Of a stretch of DNA of 64,000 bases, positions 48,078 through 56,676 are shown in pieces (the stretch's first letter is position 1; each line of letters opens with the position of its first letter). The stretch lies in the NCBI RefSeq assembly GCF_002777255.1, contig NZ_CP017634.1, positions 1,748,903-1,812,902 on the forward strand, read 5' to 3'. The translations under genes were made by a program, and so were the position numbers. The notes beneath the pieces are model-generated. The model did no database searches. It was not told the DNA's origin and saw only the letters and a program-made list of their open reading frames with translations. This DNA is from Candidatus Formimonas warabiya (GTDB lineage: Bacteria; Bacillota; Dehalobacteriia; Dehalobacteriales; Dehalobacteriaceae).

Positions 48078-49535
48078 CTATTGGGCGCACGCACTGATGG
48101 CTTGAAGAAGCAATCCAATGCCCTGCTTGATTTGCTCCAAGGAGGGGTAGGAAAAACATAAGCGGATATAATTTTCCCCCTTTGTGCCGTGGGGAAAAAA
48201 GACAAATCCCGGCAGGAAGTTGATCCCCATCTTGGCGGCTGTGATCAGCAAGGCGTTCTGGTTCACGTGATCGGGCAGCCGACACCACACGTAAAAACCG
48301 CCGGCCGGTTTCACATAGCTGATGCCTAGGTCCTTTGCCCTTTCCAACTCGGTACAGATCAAATCTCTCTTTTCCGCATAATACCGGCAAAGCCCTCTGA
48401 TTTTTTTCTCATAAAGGCCTTTTTCAATAAAAGCACTCATCAGATACTGATTCAGGCTGTTTACAAAAATTAAGCTAAAAGCGGTGAGACTATGAAATTT
48501 TTCAATGATCGGCTGGGGAGCTACCACATAGCCAAAGGTCATCCCCGGCGCAAAAGTCATGGCAAAGGAATCCAAATAAATCACATGCTTATGCTTGTCT
48601 AAAGCTTTTAAAGGGGGAATAGGAGTTCCTTCGTAGCGCAGATCGAAAAACCAGTCTTCTTCAATAATAGGGATATTGTATTGATAGGAACAATCCAGCA
48701 ACTGGTATCTTCTGTCCAGGCTCATCACGGTCCCGGTAGGATTATGAAAAGTGGGGAAAGTATAAATCAGTTTGGGGTGATATTTTAGGATCAGCTTCTC
48801 CAGGCAATCTGTCATCATCCCCTGCTCATCCATGGGAATGGTGATAATTTTTGCCCCCCGGAAGCGTAAATAGCGATAGACATCCGGTCCTACCGGCTCT
48901 TCCACAATGATGCCGTCTCCCGGGTTAATTAGTATTTTGGTCAGATAATCCAGGACCTGGCTGGTCTCCAGGACGATATGAATTTCATTGGGCGTGGCCG
49001 TGATCTGGCGGTCTCTCAGCAATTTGGCAATATTGCTTCTCAGAACAGCTACTCCTTGGCTGGAACAATAGCTGAAGATATCAATTTCCTTCGAGTTGAT
49101 CAACTCCGTAAAAATCTCTCGAATCTCCTCTTTGGGATAGACATCGGGAGAGGGAATCACGCCTTGAAAAGAAATGCCCTTGGGAATGGTTGATTCGTGA
49201 AACAATTGGTCGTTCAGGTGGCTAACATCCTGATTCGTCAAATGCTCCCAGGGTATCCTGGATTTTTTTCCCCGCATGGTCCCCTGGTTATAAAACACCT
49301 CATAGGTGACGGAATAATACTGTCCTTTGGTAGAATTGATCAGGCCGTCCGCCTTTAATTCCTGATAGGCCCGAATAATGGTGTTCCGGTGCACATCCAG
49401 TTTTTTGGCTAGTTCTCTTTCGGAAGGAAGAATAAATCCGTGGATTAATTCACCATTGACAATCATTTCTTTGATCTGATTTTTAATTTGCAGGAATAAG
49501 GGGGTTTTATTTTTTCGGTAAATGCTTATTCTCAT
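48078..49535 (-). CDS. MocR-type (GntR-aminotransferase) transcriptional regulator
   Basis: About 485 residues. An N-terminal GntR winged helix (about 8-75, LPSERELAKKLDVHRNTIIR, AYQELKADGLI) is fused to a fold-type I aminotransferase domain (about 120-480). The latter has YTFPTFHNPTGTVMSLDRRY and EEDWFFDLRYEG; the PLP lysine region around YLDSFAMTFAPGMTFGYVVA has Ala-Met where active enzymes have Ser-Lys, so the PLP Lys appears missing or moved. MocR proteins sense an amino compound. ATG 49535 with TGGAGATG site is preferred over the longer frame. It sits upstream of the amine-related cluster only by strand order, since that cluster is transcribed toward it. Confidence 0.85.
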   Translation of the reverse strand: MRISIYRKNKTPLFLQIKNQIKEMIVNGELIHGFILPSERELAKKLDVHRNTIIRAYQELKADGLINSTKGQYYSVTYEVFYNQGTMRGKKSRIPWEHLTNQDVSHLNDQLFHESTIPKGISFQGVIPSPDVYPKEEIREIFTELINSKEIDIFSYCSSQGVAVLRSNIAKLLRDRQITATPNEIHIVLETSQVLDYLTKILINPGDGIIVEEPVGPDVYRYLRFRGAKIITIPMDEQGMMTDCLEKLILKYHPKLIYTFPTFHNPTGTVMSLDRRYQLLDCSYQYNIPIIEEDWFFDLRYEGTPIPPLKALDKHKHVIYLDSFAMTFAPGMTFGYVVAPQPIIEKFHSLTAFSLIFVNSLNQYLMSAFIEKGLYEKKIRGLCRYYAEKRDLICTELERAKDLGISYVKPAGGFYVWCRLPDHVNQNALLITAAKMGINFLPGFVFFPHGTKGENYIRLCFSYPSLEQIKQGIGLLLQAISACAQ

Positions 49536-49700
49536 GGGCACATCTCCATCATTGAAATTATTTGTGGATTGCCGCTCGTATCTATTCCCGTGCAAATCAT
49601 TGATGGTGGGTAAATCCTTCCCGCACATTGGCGAAACGGATATTATTTCGACGTATCATGGCTAATTTCCTGTAACGTGATCCGATTGCCTCGGCCAAAT

Positions 49701-49734
49701 AAAAAAAGGGCAGGCATTTTTCCCATACCTGCCC
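49701..49734 (-). terminator. Terminator of the symporter-associated operon
   Basis: Stem GGGCAGG/CCTGCCC with an extended loop and seven T on the minus strand, 28 bases past the stop of the gene at 49762. It ends the operon coming from the symporter. Confidence 0.85.
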
Positions 49735-49761
49735 GCCTCTTATGCAAAATGTTTCACCGGA

Positions 49762-50256
49762 TCAACCCAAGTCATAACCGTCCCCGGGAAAAATCAGCGG
49801 TGCTCCCGGGCCATCTTGGAGACAACAAAACAACCGATAAATGAGGGTATGCTGATTTAAGCGGCACCGGGGAAAATGCCTGTATTTCCGGAAGATCGCT
49901 TTCGCTACGGTATCCAGGGCAATTTCTTCCCCCTGGTCCTTTGAGATTTGGGGTACCACGATTCTGCCCGGAAGGCTGTCTTCGTTCAGCGTAAGAAAAT
50001 CAACTTCCCCGTTTACCAGGGCCGGCACCCCGCTCAAGGCGTCTACCAAGACAATTTCCCTGCTTTCCCGGTTTTTTTTCAGAACGGTGAACGTGGTATT
50101 CATTTCCGCATAGTAATAAGGCCGGTAAAGAATTGCCCTTTCGGCAGATTCGGGAATTTTCGCCAGCCGAAACCGGTTATATTGCTTTAGTTTTTTCCTG
50201 ATCGCCTCTTCCAAAGGAATAAGGGGACGTATTATTTCCATCGTTTTTTCCATCAT
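49762..50256 (-). CDS. Hypothetical protein, 164 residues, in symporter operon
   Basis: No family recognised. The sequence is soluble, with an N-terminal helix (IIRPLIPLEEAIRKKLKQYN), a central beta-rich part (RAILYRPYYYAEMNTTFTVL, REIVLVDALSG) and a Cys-containing helical segment (KYRHFPRCRL, YRLFCCLQDG). It starts ten bases after the sodium symporter stop, so it is co-transcribed and may be an accessory or regulatory partner of that transporter. There is no signal peptide or membrane helix. Confidence 0.7.
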   Translation of the reverse strand: MMEKTMEIIRPLIPLEEAIRKKLKQYNRFRLAKIPESAERAILYRPYYYAEMNTTFTVLKKNRESREIVLVDALSGVPALVNGEVDFLTLNEDSLPGRIVVPQISKDQGEEIALDTVAKAIFRKYRHFPRCRLNQHTLIYRLFCCLQDGPGAPLIFPGDGYDLG

Positions 50257-50265
50257 CGTAGAATA

Positions 50266-51735
50266 TTATGCTTGTCTTACTCTATTTTCAATTTCTTCTA
50301 CCGTGAGATTCAAGGAATCCAAAAACTCCAGCTTTTCTTTCGGCGGCGGCGGCGTCAGGTAGGATACCACAAGCAAAACCACCAAGGATACGATGGAACC
50401 GATAATCATGGGGTGCACAGCTCCTAACAGGCCGCCGATTTTTCCATACCAGAGGTAATTTCCTGCCACGGCCACCACTGATCCTATAATAACCGCCCAC
50501 AAGCCGCCGTATGCATTCACTCTCCTGTTGTACATACCGAGAATAATCGGGAAAAATGTGCCGGCGCCGCACACCAGATTGGCTAGTACAATTACCTCTA
50601 CCACGCTTTGGATCAAATAGGACGCCACTAAGGAAATAACGGCAATGCAAACCGTAGCAACCCGGGAAGCCCAGAGCAGCTTTTGATCGTCCACGTCTTT
50701 GTTATAGAATCTTTTATAGAGGTCGATGCTGAAGATGGCTGTAGAAGAGTTCAAGGCTGAAGAAGCGCAGTTCATGGTGGCGGACAAAATGGCCGCCAGC
50801 AGCAAGCCTTTGACCCCAATGGGCAAGACCTGTGTAATCACCGTGGGCAGGGCCATCTCCGTATCCTCCAGCCCCGGCGCGATCACGAAAGCGATAATGC
50901 CAATGATCGAAACAATAGCGGCATAGAAAATATAGTTTACGCCTGTATACAAATAGGCAAACCGGGCGGTAGACTCATCCTTGGCCGCAAATAATCTTTG
51001 GATATAGGCTTGATTTGTCGCATAGGAAAAGAAGCACAGGGCGATCCAGCCCAGTGGGTCGCTCCAGCCCATGGCGCCGATATCCCAATAGGATGACGGT
51101 ACGGTACTGACTATATGGGACCAGCCGCCCGCTTTAGGGATACCGATTAATACGGCCAGCAGTACACCGCCCATGAGCACCATATAATGCATAATATCAG
51201 TCCAGATAACAGCAAGTAAACCTCCGGCAGCCGTGTAAAGCACAAAAACCGCCGTCGATACGATCAGGGTATATTCCTTCGGTATTCCCGTCAAGGTAGT
51301 AAATGCCAAAGCGGCGACAATGATCTGCGCCGTAATACCTAATGCGTTATTTAATAAGGACGCTATTGCAGTAATAATCCTGGTTTTTTCATCATACCTT
51401 TTTTCCAGTAATTCAGGTACCGTGGTGAGCGCTAATTTTCTGAATCCTCCCGCCATGGTAACGCCCAAGATAATCCAGGCCGGCACCGCGCACAAGTTCC
51501 ACCATCCGCCGGCAATCCCCAGGGAATAAGAGAGCCCAGCCGCACCTACGAGACTGGAACCGCCAATATCTGCCGCGGCAGTACTAACCGCCGATTGAAA
51601 CTTGCCGACTTTCCCTCCCCCAATCAAATAATCCTCCGTGGTATGGACTTTTTTCGTTGCCATTTGACCAATCACAATGGTACCGATAAAATATGCCGCA
51701 ATGATCACCCAATCAAAGACACTTATTCCTGACAT
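50266..51735 (-). CDS. Sodium:solute symporter family transporter
   Basis: A 489-residue SSS-family permease with 13 hydrophobic segments. Family motifs: start FDWVIIAAYFIGTIVIGQ, TTEDYLIGGGKVG, STAAADIGGSSLVGAAGLSY, the sodium-site region TAAGGLLAVIWTD and the signature-like AILSATMNCASSALNSST. Substrates in the family include proline, pantothenate, choline-like and carboxylate compounds. Here it lies next to an amidohydrolase and an MttB homologue, so a quaternary or N-methylated amine is a reasonable guess. A terminator follows the next gene. Confidence 0.9.
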   Translation of the reverse strand: MSGISVFDWVIIAAYFIGTIVIGQMATKKVHTTEDYLIGGGKVGKFQSAVSTAAADIGGSSLVGAAGLSYSLGIAGGWWNLCAVPAWIILGVTMAGGFRKLALTTVPELLEKRYDEKTRIITAIASLLNNALGITAQIIVAALAFTTLTGIPKEYTLIVSTAVFVLYTAAGGLLAVIWTDIMHYMVLMGGVLLAVLIGIPKAGGWSHIVSTVPSSYWDIGAMGWSDPLGWIALCFFSYATNQAYIQRLFAAKDESTARFAYLYTGVNYIFYAAIVSIIGIIAFVIAPGLEDTEMALPTVITQVLPIGVKGLLLAAILSATMNCASSALNSSTAIFSIDLYKRFYNKDVDDQKLLWASRVATVCIAVISLVASYLIQSVVEVIVLANLVCGAGTFFPIILGMYNRRVNAYGGLWAVIIGSVVAVAGNYLWYGKIGGLLGAVHPMIIGSIVSLVVLLVVSYLTPPPPKEKLEFLDSLNLTVEEIENRVRQA

Positions 51736-51804
51736 TGATTCCCCTCCCTAATTTTATTTATCTCGTCTAAAGGTTCCGTAATTTTAGGAAAAGTATGGTT
51801 GGTT

Positions 51805-52989
51805 CTAGTAAACTATTTTGCCCTCCTTGATCACATGACACAAATCTTTTTGCATCACGTCGACATCTTCGTCCGGATTGCCGTCCACCACAATTAAATC
51901 CGCATATTTACCCGCCTTAACGGTGCCTAGCTGATCCTGGAGCAGCACAATTTCCGCGCTGTATTTGGTCGCCTGCAGAAGCATCTCAATATTGTCAAAA
52001 CCCAGGAGCCTTTTTCGTGCCACAAACTCATAACCCGGGTGATTCTTCAGGCTTTCAAAGTCAATATCGGATCCCCAGCCCAGCTTCAGCCCTGCCTGAT
52101 AGGCATTTTTCGTGCAGATGCGGGTTGCTTCCGTCAGGGTATCAACCTTATCCCACATATGGTCGGGAATAAGCGACGGGTCGTCCACCGTCACCATATC
52201 AATGGCCATGGTCGGCACCATGAAGCAATTTTCATTCCCTTTGAGCAGGGATATGCCTTGTTCATCAATGAAAGAGGCATGCTCAACGGTTCTCACCCCC
52301 GCGCGGATGGCTAGCTTGATTCCCTCTACGCCGTGGCAATGGGCGGCTACATAGCTATTCTTCATTTTTGCCACGTTGACGGCCATAGCCAATTCCTCAA
52401 AGGAAGCAATTGTCTCTCCCGGCACTCCGCCTTCATTGTAGAAGGCTCCGGTTCCCATGATTTTAATAAAATCCGCCCCTTTTTGGAATTCTTTCCGGCA
52501 CGCTTTTTGAGTCTCCTCAGGGCCGTCGGCTTCCGCATAGAGGGCCTTGAAAGTATCATTCCCTCTCTCAGTGGGTGTGACAATGAGACCTGAGGCGATC
52601 ATCCTGGGCCCGTCCACAATTCCCCTGTTGATGGCATCCCTTAAGGCAATAGCGGCATTAAATCTGCTGCCGCAGTCCCGTACAGTGGTATACCCTTGTC
52701 TCAGATATTCCCGTCCGAATTCATAGGCTTCAAAAAGGATTGTTCCGGCGTCCTTTGTTTGCATTTTGTTAGCATCCTGACTTCGGCAATCGATATGGGC
52801 ATGCAAATCGAACAGGCCCGGAATCACCGTTTTGCCGCAGACATCAATTTCCGCACAGGCTGCGTCAAAGTGAGAGCCTACCTCTTTGATGGCCTTGATG
52901 TACTTGCCCTCAATCAAAATATCCGCGTACTGGTTCGCATAATCCTCGGTCAACTCCCGCACAAGCCTACAGTTTTTTAAGACGATCAT
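51805..52989 (-). CDS. Metal-dependent amidohydrolase (imidazolonepropionase-like)
   Basis: About 394 residues from ATG 52989. A TIM-barrel hydrolase with metal ligands HxH in GLFDLHAHIDCRS, a Lys in GADFIKIMGTGAF, His in SYVAAHCHGVEGIKLAI and VEHASFID, and Asp in LGWGSDIDFESL. The C-terminal beta domain reads AGKYADLIVVDGNPDEDV. It matches the imidazolonepropionase-like / Xaa-Pro dipeptidase-type amidohydrolases that cleave cyclic or acyl amides. It lies between the symporter and the MttB homologue. A 66-bp promoter module shared with the MttB gene lies about 120 bases upstream, so the two are probably co-induced. Confidence 0.9.
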   Translation of the reverse strand: MIVLKNCRLVRELTEDYANQYADILIEGKYIKAIKEVGSHFDAACAEIDVCGKTVIPGLFDLHAHIDCRSQDANKMQTKDAGTILFEAYEFGREYLRQGYTTVRDCGSRFNAAIALRDAINRGIVDGPRMIASGLIVTPTERGNDTFKALYAEADGPEETQKACRKEFQKGADFIKIMGTGAFYNEGGVPGETIASFEELAMAVNVAKMKNSYVAAHCHGVEGIKLAIRAGVRTVEHASFIDEQGISLLKGNENCFMVPTMAIDMVTVDDPSLIPDHMWDKVDTLTEATRICTKNAYQAGLKLGWGSDIDFESLKNHPGYEFVARKRLLGFDNIEMLLQATKYSAEIVLLQDQLGTVKAGKYADLIVVDGNPDEDVDVMQKDLCHVIKEGKIVY

Positions 52990-53109
52990 GTTTTTTACCC
53001 CCACGTTCCCTTACCAAGATAGTAACACTGTAATGCCAGTGATAACTTTTTCCCTCCTCTCTTTACCCCACTTCATGTTTTTGACAGAGACACAACTTGG
53101 TTGTTGTTT

Positions 53110-53175
53110 ATATTTATTCTATTTTAATTAAGGCCACATAAAAGTACCAAGGTATGAAAATTTTGATGTGCCAGT
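53110..53175 (-). promoter_or_regulatory. Shared promoter module, copy A (upstream of amidohydrolase)
   Basis: On the minus strand: ACTGGCACATCAAAATT, then TCA, ACC..GGTACTTTTAT, a 16-base variable spacer, and TAGAATAAATAT. The last block holds a good -10 (TAGAAT, 53116-53121). The conserved upstream part could bind a regulator. The same elements in the same spacing occur at 54739-54804. Confidence 0.7.
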
Positions 53176-53248
53176 TTGGCAAAAGCATTCGTCCTCTTTC
53201 CTTCCGCACAGCATCCCTGGAAAGGTGAGACGAAGGAAGATTCTTGAT

Positions 53249-54697
53249 TTATTTCAGAAGCTTTTCCCGGCCAAACCGGAATATTTTTTCCAGCTCTTTT
53301 TCCTGGTCTTCATCAAGCACCTGTTGATGACTCTTGATCATTTCCCCAACTTTTATTTTTGCCTTTTCCATGATCGTCTTTTTCTCGGCATTGATCCACA
53401 TTGAGTAATCTTCATAATTAACCAGCTTTCTGTTTTTGGCATATAACTCTCTGCTCCGCATATACTCCAGGGTATTCCCGTGCATGATTATTTCCGTGCC
53501 CTGATTTATTTTGTCTTTTATGGCTTCAAACCCCAAGTCAATTTCATCATCCTGTAAAGCGGTCAAACTGTGCAAAGCCGCGGAAAATATTTCCGCGTCA
53601 ATCACCATTTGTTCATAAGACATGGCAATTCCTTTACTGATATCGCCCACGCCGGATAAATTATGTGCACCTGCCCATGCGGGCAAAATAATTTCCATCA
53701 TTTTTTCAAAGGCCATTTGCTGGTCCCCCATAATGGCATTGGTTCCCGCCCCGTACACATCGGCGGGAAGTCCGTAATATTGTGCCATTTGCACGGCTGC
53801 AGCAGAACAGACCGCCTCGTTGGGCGTCCCCACCACAACGATCCCTTTGGCTAAATCCGCACTGCACAGCCGGGCGCAATAAATCATTTTTGCTTCCGGG
53901 TCAACTAACCTGGCGAGAACAAAAGTCGCCAGCATCTCCGCATTTTGCAGTGTCAAACCGCCCAGCATGGTAACGGGTGCCGTCAACCCGGTAATGGGAC
54001 AGGGGGTGCAGCATACCGGCAAGCCCTTTTTCACCAAATAGATCATAATTTCCGTTTCATCTTTCCCCAGAATTAAAGGGCTCACCGGTGAGATAAAAGC
54101 AAAGGAGAGGGGCTTTTCCGCCATTTCTTTTTCGCTTTTCCGGAATAACATTAACATTTCGTAGGTAAGTTCCGCTTCCGTGATGCTCCCTGCTCCTGAA
54201 ATATCTAATGGTTTGGTGGTATATTTTAATGCTTCTTTGTTTGCATAGAATAAAGACAATCTTTGATCAATGTCCTGGGGATAGACGGGAGTGACAAGAT
54301 TATCGACAATATCCAGACCGTCCAGCACTTTGATCATATCGATGCAGTCCTGTCTGTTCGCATCTCGCAAAGCACCTGTCTCCCCATCAATAATACCGGT
54401 GGCCCCGCCCATATTATGCACATGGATCTCATCCTGCTGAAAGGCAACTCTTTTGCCCGTCCGGGAATACAAGGCGATCTCGTCCTGTTTCAAGGAAATC
54501 GCTTCATGAACCAGCTTTCGGGGAAGATACACCCGGTTCCGGTCAACCGGGCATCCGGCATCGGCAAACAATCTTCTCGCCTCATCCCCTAAGACTTCCA
54601 CGCCTAATTTTCCCAGCATATCCATGCTTCTTTCATGGATCCTTTCCATCTGTACATCTTCTAATACTCTGTAACTGCTGATATTTCTCTTTTTCAT
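53249..54697 (-). CDS. Trimethylamine methyltransferase (MttB) superfamily protein, non-pyrrolysine type
   Basis: A 482-residue TIM-barrel methyltransferase. Landmarks: EDVQMERIHERSMDMLGKLG at the N-terminus, NMGGATGIIDGETGALRDA, LVTPVYPQDID, GAGSITEAELTYEMLMLFRK, CCTPCPITGLTAPVTMLGG and the late MSYEQMVIDAEIFSAALHSL. The frame runs without an in-frame TAG, so it is not a pyrrolysine enzyme. Such relatives (for example MtgB) demethylate glycine betaine or other quaternary amines onto a corrinoid protein. No corrinoid protein or reactivase is in this window, so the partner must be elsewhere. The shared promoter module lies about 40-100 bases upstream. Confidence 0.9.
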   Translation of the reverse strand: MKKRNISSYRVLEDVQMERIHERSMDMLGKLGVEVLGDEARRLFADAGCPVDRNRVYLPRKLVHEAISLKQDEIALYSRTGKRVAFQQDEIHVHNMGGATGIIDGETGALRDANRQDCIDMIKVLDGLDIVDNLVTPVYPQDIDQRLSLFYANKEALKYTTKPLDISGAGSITEAELTYEMLMLFRKSEKEMAEKPLSFAFISPVSPLILGKDETEIMIYLVKKGLPVCCTPCPITGLTAPVTMLGGLTLQNAEMLATFVLARLVDPEAKMIYCARLCSADLAKGIVVVGTPNEAVCSAAAVQMAQYYGLPADVYGAGTNAIMGDQQMAFEKMMEIILPAWAGAHNLSGVGDISKGIAMSYEQMVIDAEIFSAALHSLTALQDDEIDLGFEAIKDKINQGTEIIMHGNTLEYMRSRELYAKNRKLVNYEDYSMWINAEKKTIMEKAKIKVGEMIKSHQQVLDEDQEKELEKIFRFGREKLLK

Positions 54698-54738
54698 GGT
54701 TGATCACGCCACCCCACATCCAGTACTCGATTTCTCTG

Positions 54739-54804
54739 ATATTTATTCTAGGGCAAAGGAGAACGGATAAAAGTACCGGGGTCTGACAATTTTGATGTGC
54801 CAGT
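54739..54804 (-). promoter_or_regulatory. Shared promoter module, copy B (upstream of MttB homologue)
   Basis: Almost identical to the element at 53110-53175: ACTGGCACATCAAAATT, TCA, ACC..GGTACTTTTAT, 16 unrelated bases, TAGAATAAATAT. The -10 TAGAAT is at 54745-54750, giving a leader of about 40 bases. The spacer differs completely, which argues for selection on the conserved blocks rather than simple recent duplication. Confidence 0.7.
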
Positions 54805-55032
54805 GCCTGCATCTTTTTCAAATTTCGGGCACCAGAAAACTTGGCCTGTGCCAAGCCTCTGGCGATGGCGGAAGCCTTAGTTGCACTTATACTTTCAACC
54901 CTTTGAAACTTATTAATTCTGAAAGTATGAAAAAAGATGCCCCTGGGAGATCCCTTGCATCCGGTCTACCCATGCATCCTTAATATTTATCCTTATTTAC
55001 CTTTAAATGACCCTCCGGTTCGCCAGGTTCAT
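54805..55032. other. Gene-free stretch upstream of the MttB promoter
   Basis: It contains inverted repeats ATACTTTCA/TGAAAGTAT (about 54888-54929) and GCATCTTTTTCA/TGAAAAAAGATGC (54810 and 54927), which could form a nested structure. The minus-strand frame here (SAIARGLAQAKFSGARNLKK) is open but has no clear start. No gene is called. Confidence 0.35.
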
Positions 55033-55539
55033 TCAGGAATTTTCCGGTTCTCCCCTAATTTGTTTTTTCATGAAATAATTTAGAAAAATCTCCCCTTGAT
55101 AGGGCTTTTGCTGTTCCCTCCATACCACATATCCCCGCTTGAGAAAAAATGGTTGGGCTGTAATGGAAGCTTCAGTATGAATTTCTTGCAGGCCTGCATA
55201 GAAAGCATGCTTTTCAATCTCCTCTGCAATCGCCGTGGCGATTCCTTGCCTTTGAAAATCCTTGTGCACAAATAATTTGTCAAAACAACCGCCATTTGTT
55301 AAATCCCCAAAACCGACAATGAGTCCCTTCATTTCTGCAACAATGGCATAATTGTTTTCCAATGAACCTTTCCATCTCTCTTTATTTTCCCTCTTCGGAG
55401 CCCATGCATCAAGCTGGGCAGGAGAATAATCCCGGCAATTAATATAATGTACCGTTTCGTAAAACAGTTTCATGATTTCTTCATAGTCTTTTTTTGCATA
55501 CCGTCTAATCACCATATTCCTTTGATCAACTACTTTCAT
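55033..55539 (-). CDS. GNAT-family N-acetyltransferase
   Basis: A 168-residue acetyltransferase of the GNAT fold. It starts VIRRYAKKDYEEIMKLFYET and has acetyl-CoA motif A in LFVHKDFQRQGIATAIAEEI (R/QxxGxA type), a beta-4/5 splay at GLIVGFGDLTNGGCFDKLFV and C-terminal FFLKRGYVVWREQQKPYQG. This layout with YSPAQLDAWAP near residue 40 matches small-molecule acetyltransferases such as YafP-like proteins. The substrate is unknown. It is monocistronic. Confidence 0.9.
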   Translation of the reverse strand: MKVVDQRNMVIRRYAKKDYEEIMKLFYETVHYINCRDYSPAQLDAWAPKRENKERWKGSLENNYAIVAEMKGLIVGFGDLTNGGCFDKLFVHKDFQRQGIATAIAEEIEKHAFYAGLQEIHTEASITAQPFFLKRGYVVWREQQKPYQGEIFLNYFMKKQIRGEPENS

Positions 55540-55662
55540 GATTGGATCCGTTCTTCCTTTTTCAGCCCCTGCTACTCATTATATACCTCTTTTCCGGCTT
55601 CATTTCAAGCGTATCTTCCCGCCCAATAAACGTGAAGAAAACGATATGGGTTCTCTCTTTTA

Positions 55663-55702
55663 TAAAAATCGATACCTCCCGCTTTGTTTAGGAGGAGGTA
55701 TC
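55663..55702 (-). terminator. Terminator of the histidine-rich protein gene
   Basis: Stem GATACCTCC/GGAGGTATC around a 14-base loop, followed on the minus strand by GATTTTTATAAAAG, 14 bases after the stop. Confidence 0.8.
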
Positions 55703-55715
55703 GCTCATGAATATG

Positions 55716-56342
55716 TTAATAAGTTAAGTGCCTGGCACCAAAACAAGACCGCCCTTTATGCGCTTTTTCCTGCTTCTGGCACGGATCATTCTCACAATAA
55801 TGATGATGTTTATGTTTATGTTTGTGGTGATGATGCTTATGTTCTTCCTCCTGGGCACCCACGTATCCACACTGGCTCTGGTACGCATCACCGTAATGTT
55901 GTTGTTGGTGATGATGTTTTTCCTTGTGTTTGTGGTGATGATGCTTATGTTCTTCCTCCTGGGCACTCACGTACCCACACTGGCTCTGGTACACATCACC
56001 GTAATGTTGTTGTTGGTGATGATGTTTTTCCTTGTGTTTATGGTGATGATGCTTATGTTCTTCCTCCTGGGCACTCACGTATCCACACTGGCTCTGGTAT
56101 ACATCACCGTAATGTTGTTGGTGGTGATGATGTTTTTCCTTGTGTTTGTGGTGATGATGCTTATGTTCTTCCTCCTGGGCACTCACGCATCCACACTGGC
56201 TCTGGTACGCATCACTGTGATGATGGTGGTGATGATGTTTTTCCTTGTGTTTATGGTGATGCTGTTTATGTTTTTCCTCCCGCTCGCTCGCGCATCCGCA
56301 CTGGCCTTTATACGCTTCATGGTGGTGGTGCTTATGTCCCAT
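55716..56342 (-). CDS. Histidine-rich tandem-repeat protein, probable metal-binding protein
   Basis: 208 residues made of five repeats of about 36 residues. Each reads roughly YGDxYQSQCGYVSAQEEEHK followed by HHHHKHKEKHHHQQQH. His makes up a very large share, and each unit has one Cys and an EEE cluster. There is no signal peptide or membrane segment. Such proteins (compare Hpn, SlyD tails, UreE) store or buffer nickel, zinc or cobalt; this is inference. AAAGGAGGG seven bases before the ATG and a strong downstream terminator show that this strand is the coding one. The hydrophobic plus-strand frames are shadows. No metal transporter is adjacent. Confidence 0.82.
   Translation of the reverse strand: MGHKHHHHEAYKGQCGCASEREEKHKQHHHKHKEKHHHHHHHSDAYQSQCGCVSAQEEEHKHHHHKHKEKHHHHQQHYGDVYQSQCGYVSAQEEEHKHHHHKHKEKHHHQQQHYGDVYQSQCGYVSAQEEEHKHHHHKHKEKHHHQQQHYGDAYQSQCGYVGAQEEEHKHHHHKHKHKHHHYCENDPCQKQEKAHKGRSCFGARHLTY
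55800..56330. repeat. 108-base tandem repeats within the histidine-rich gene
   Basis: CTGGGCA landmarks fall at 55851, 55959, 56067 and 56175, exactly 108 bases apart, with a fifth diverged unit of 105 bases ending near the start codon. The repeats are nearly identical at the DNA level in the middle three units, indicating recent unequal crossing-over. Confidence 0.85.
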
Positions 56343-56676
56343 TGCATTACCCTCCTTTCATCGATGTGTTCTAGCAATACATACTATGCTTTTACCAATC
56401 AATGGGACACAGCCTTATTTAAAAAAAGCTGGATCAGGGCAAGCGCGATTTATCCCGCAAGGGAAAAAATATTTTTTATAGGACGTACAAAAATTCGCCC
56501 TCCGCAATATATTATTCCGACCGGGAAACAGGCATTCTGGTAAAGGTGTGTCCCCCATGTAATTTTATCAAAGTAATCAACCTTGATAGCTGCTTAACCG
56601 GCTGCCCCGAAAATTACAGGCGGGATCACCCGAAACTAAAAGCAGTTGGTTTTTCCCGAAAACCAACTACTTAAGG
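56343..56676. other. Gene-free stretch with a terminator hairpin
   Basis: At 56645-56667 the arms GTTGGTTTT/AAAACCAAC form a hairpin followed on the minus strand by TGCTTTTAG, the probable terminator of the gene at 56677. The rest should contain the promoter of the histidine-rich gene. No ORF is convincing. Confidence 0.5.

Noticed and set aside
53110..53175. Shared module as a sigma-54 promoter
   Set aside because: TGGCAC is present, but ten bases after GG there is TT in both copies instead of GC; a sigma-70-type TAGAAT fits better.
53249..54697. Pyrrolysine-containing trimethylamine methyltransferase
   Set aside because: The gene reads through without any in-frame TAG codon and no pyl genes are nearby.
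55800..56330. Regularly spaced repeats as a CRISPR array
   Set aside because: The repeat unit is 108 bases throughout with no variable spacers, and it is in frame with a coding sequence.
55538..56543. Long hydrophobic plus-strand ORFs over the histidine-rich repeats
   Set aside because: They are antisense shadows of repeated His/Lys codons; neither has a good ribosome binding site, while the minus-strand frame has a strong one and a terminator.
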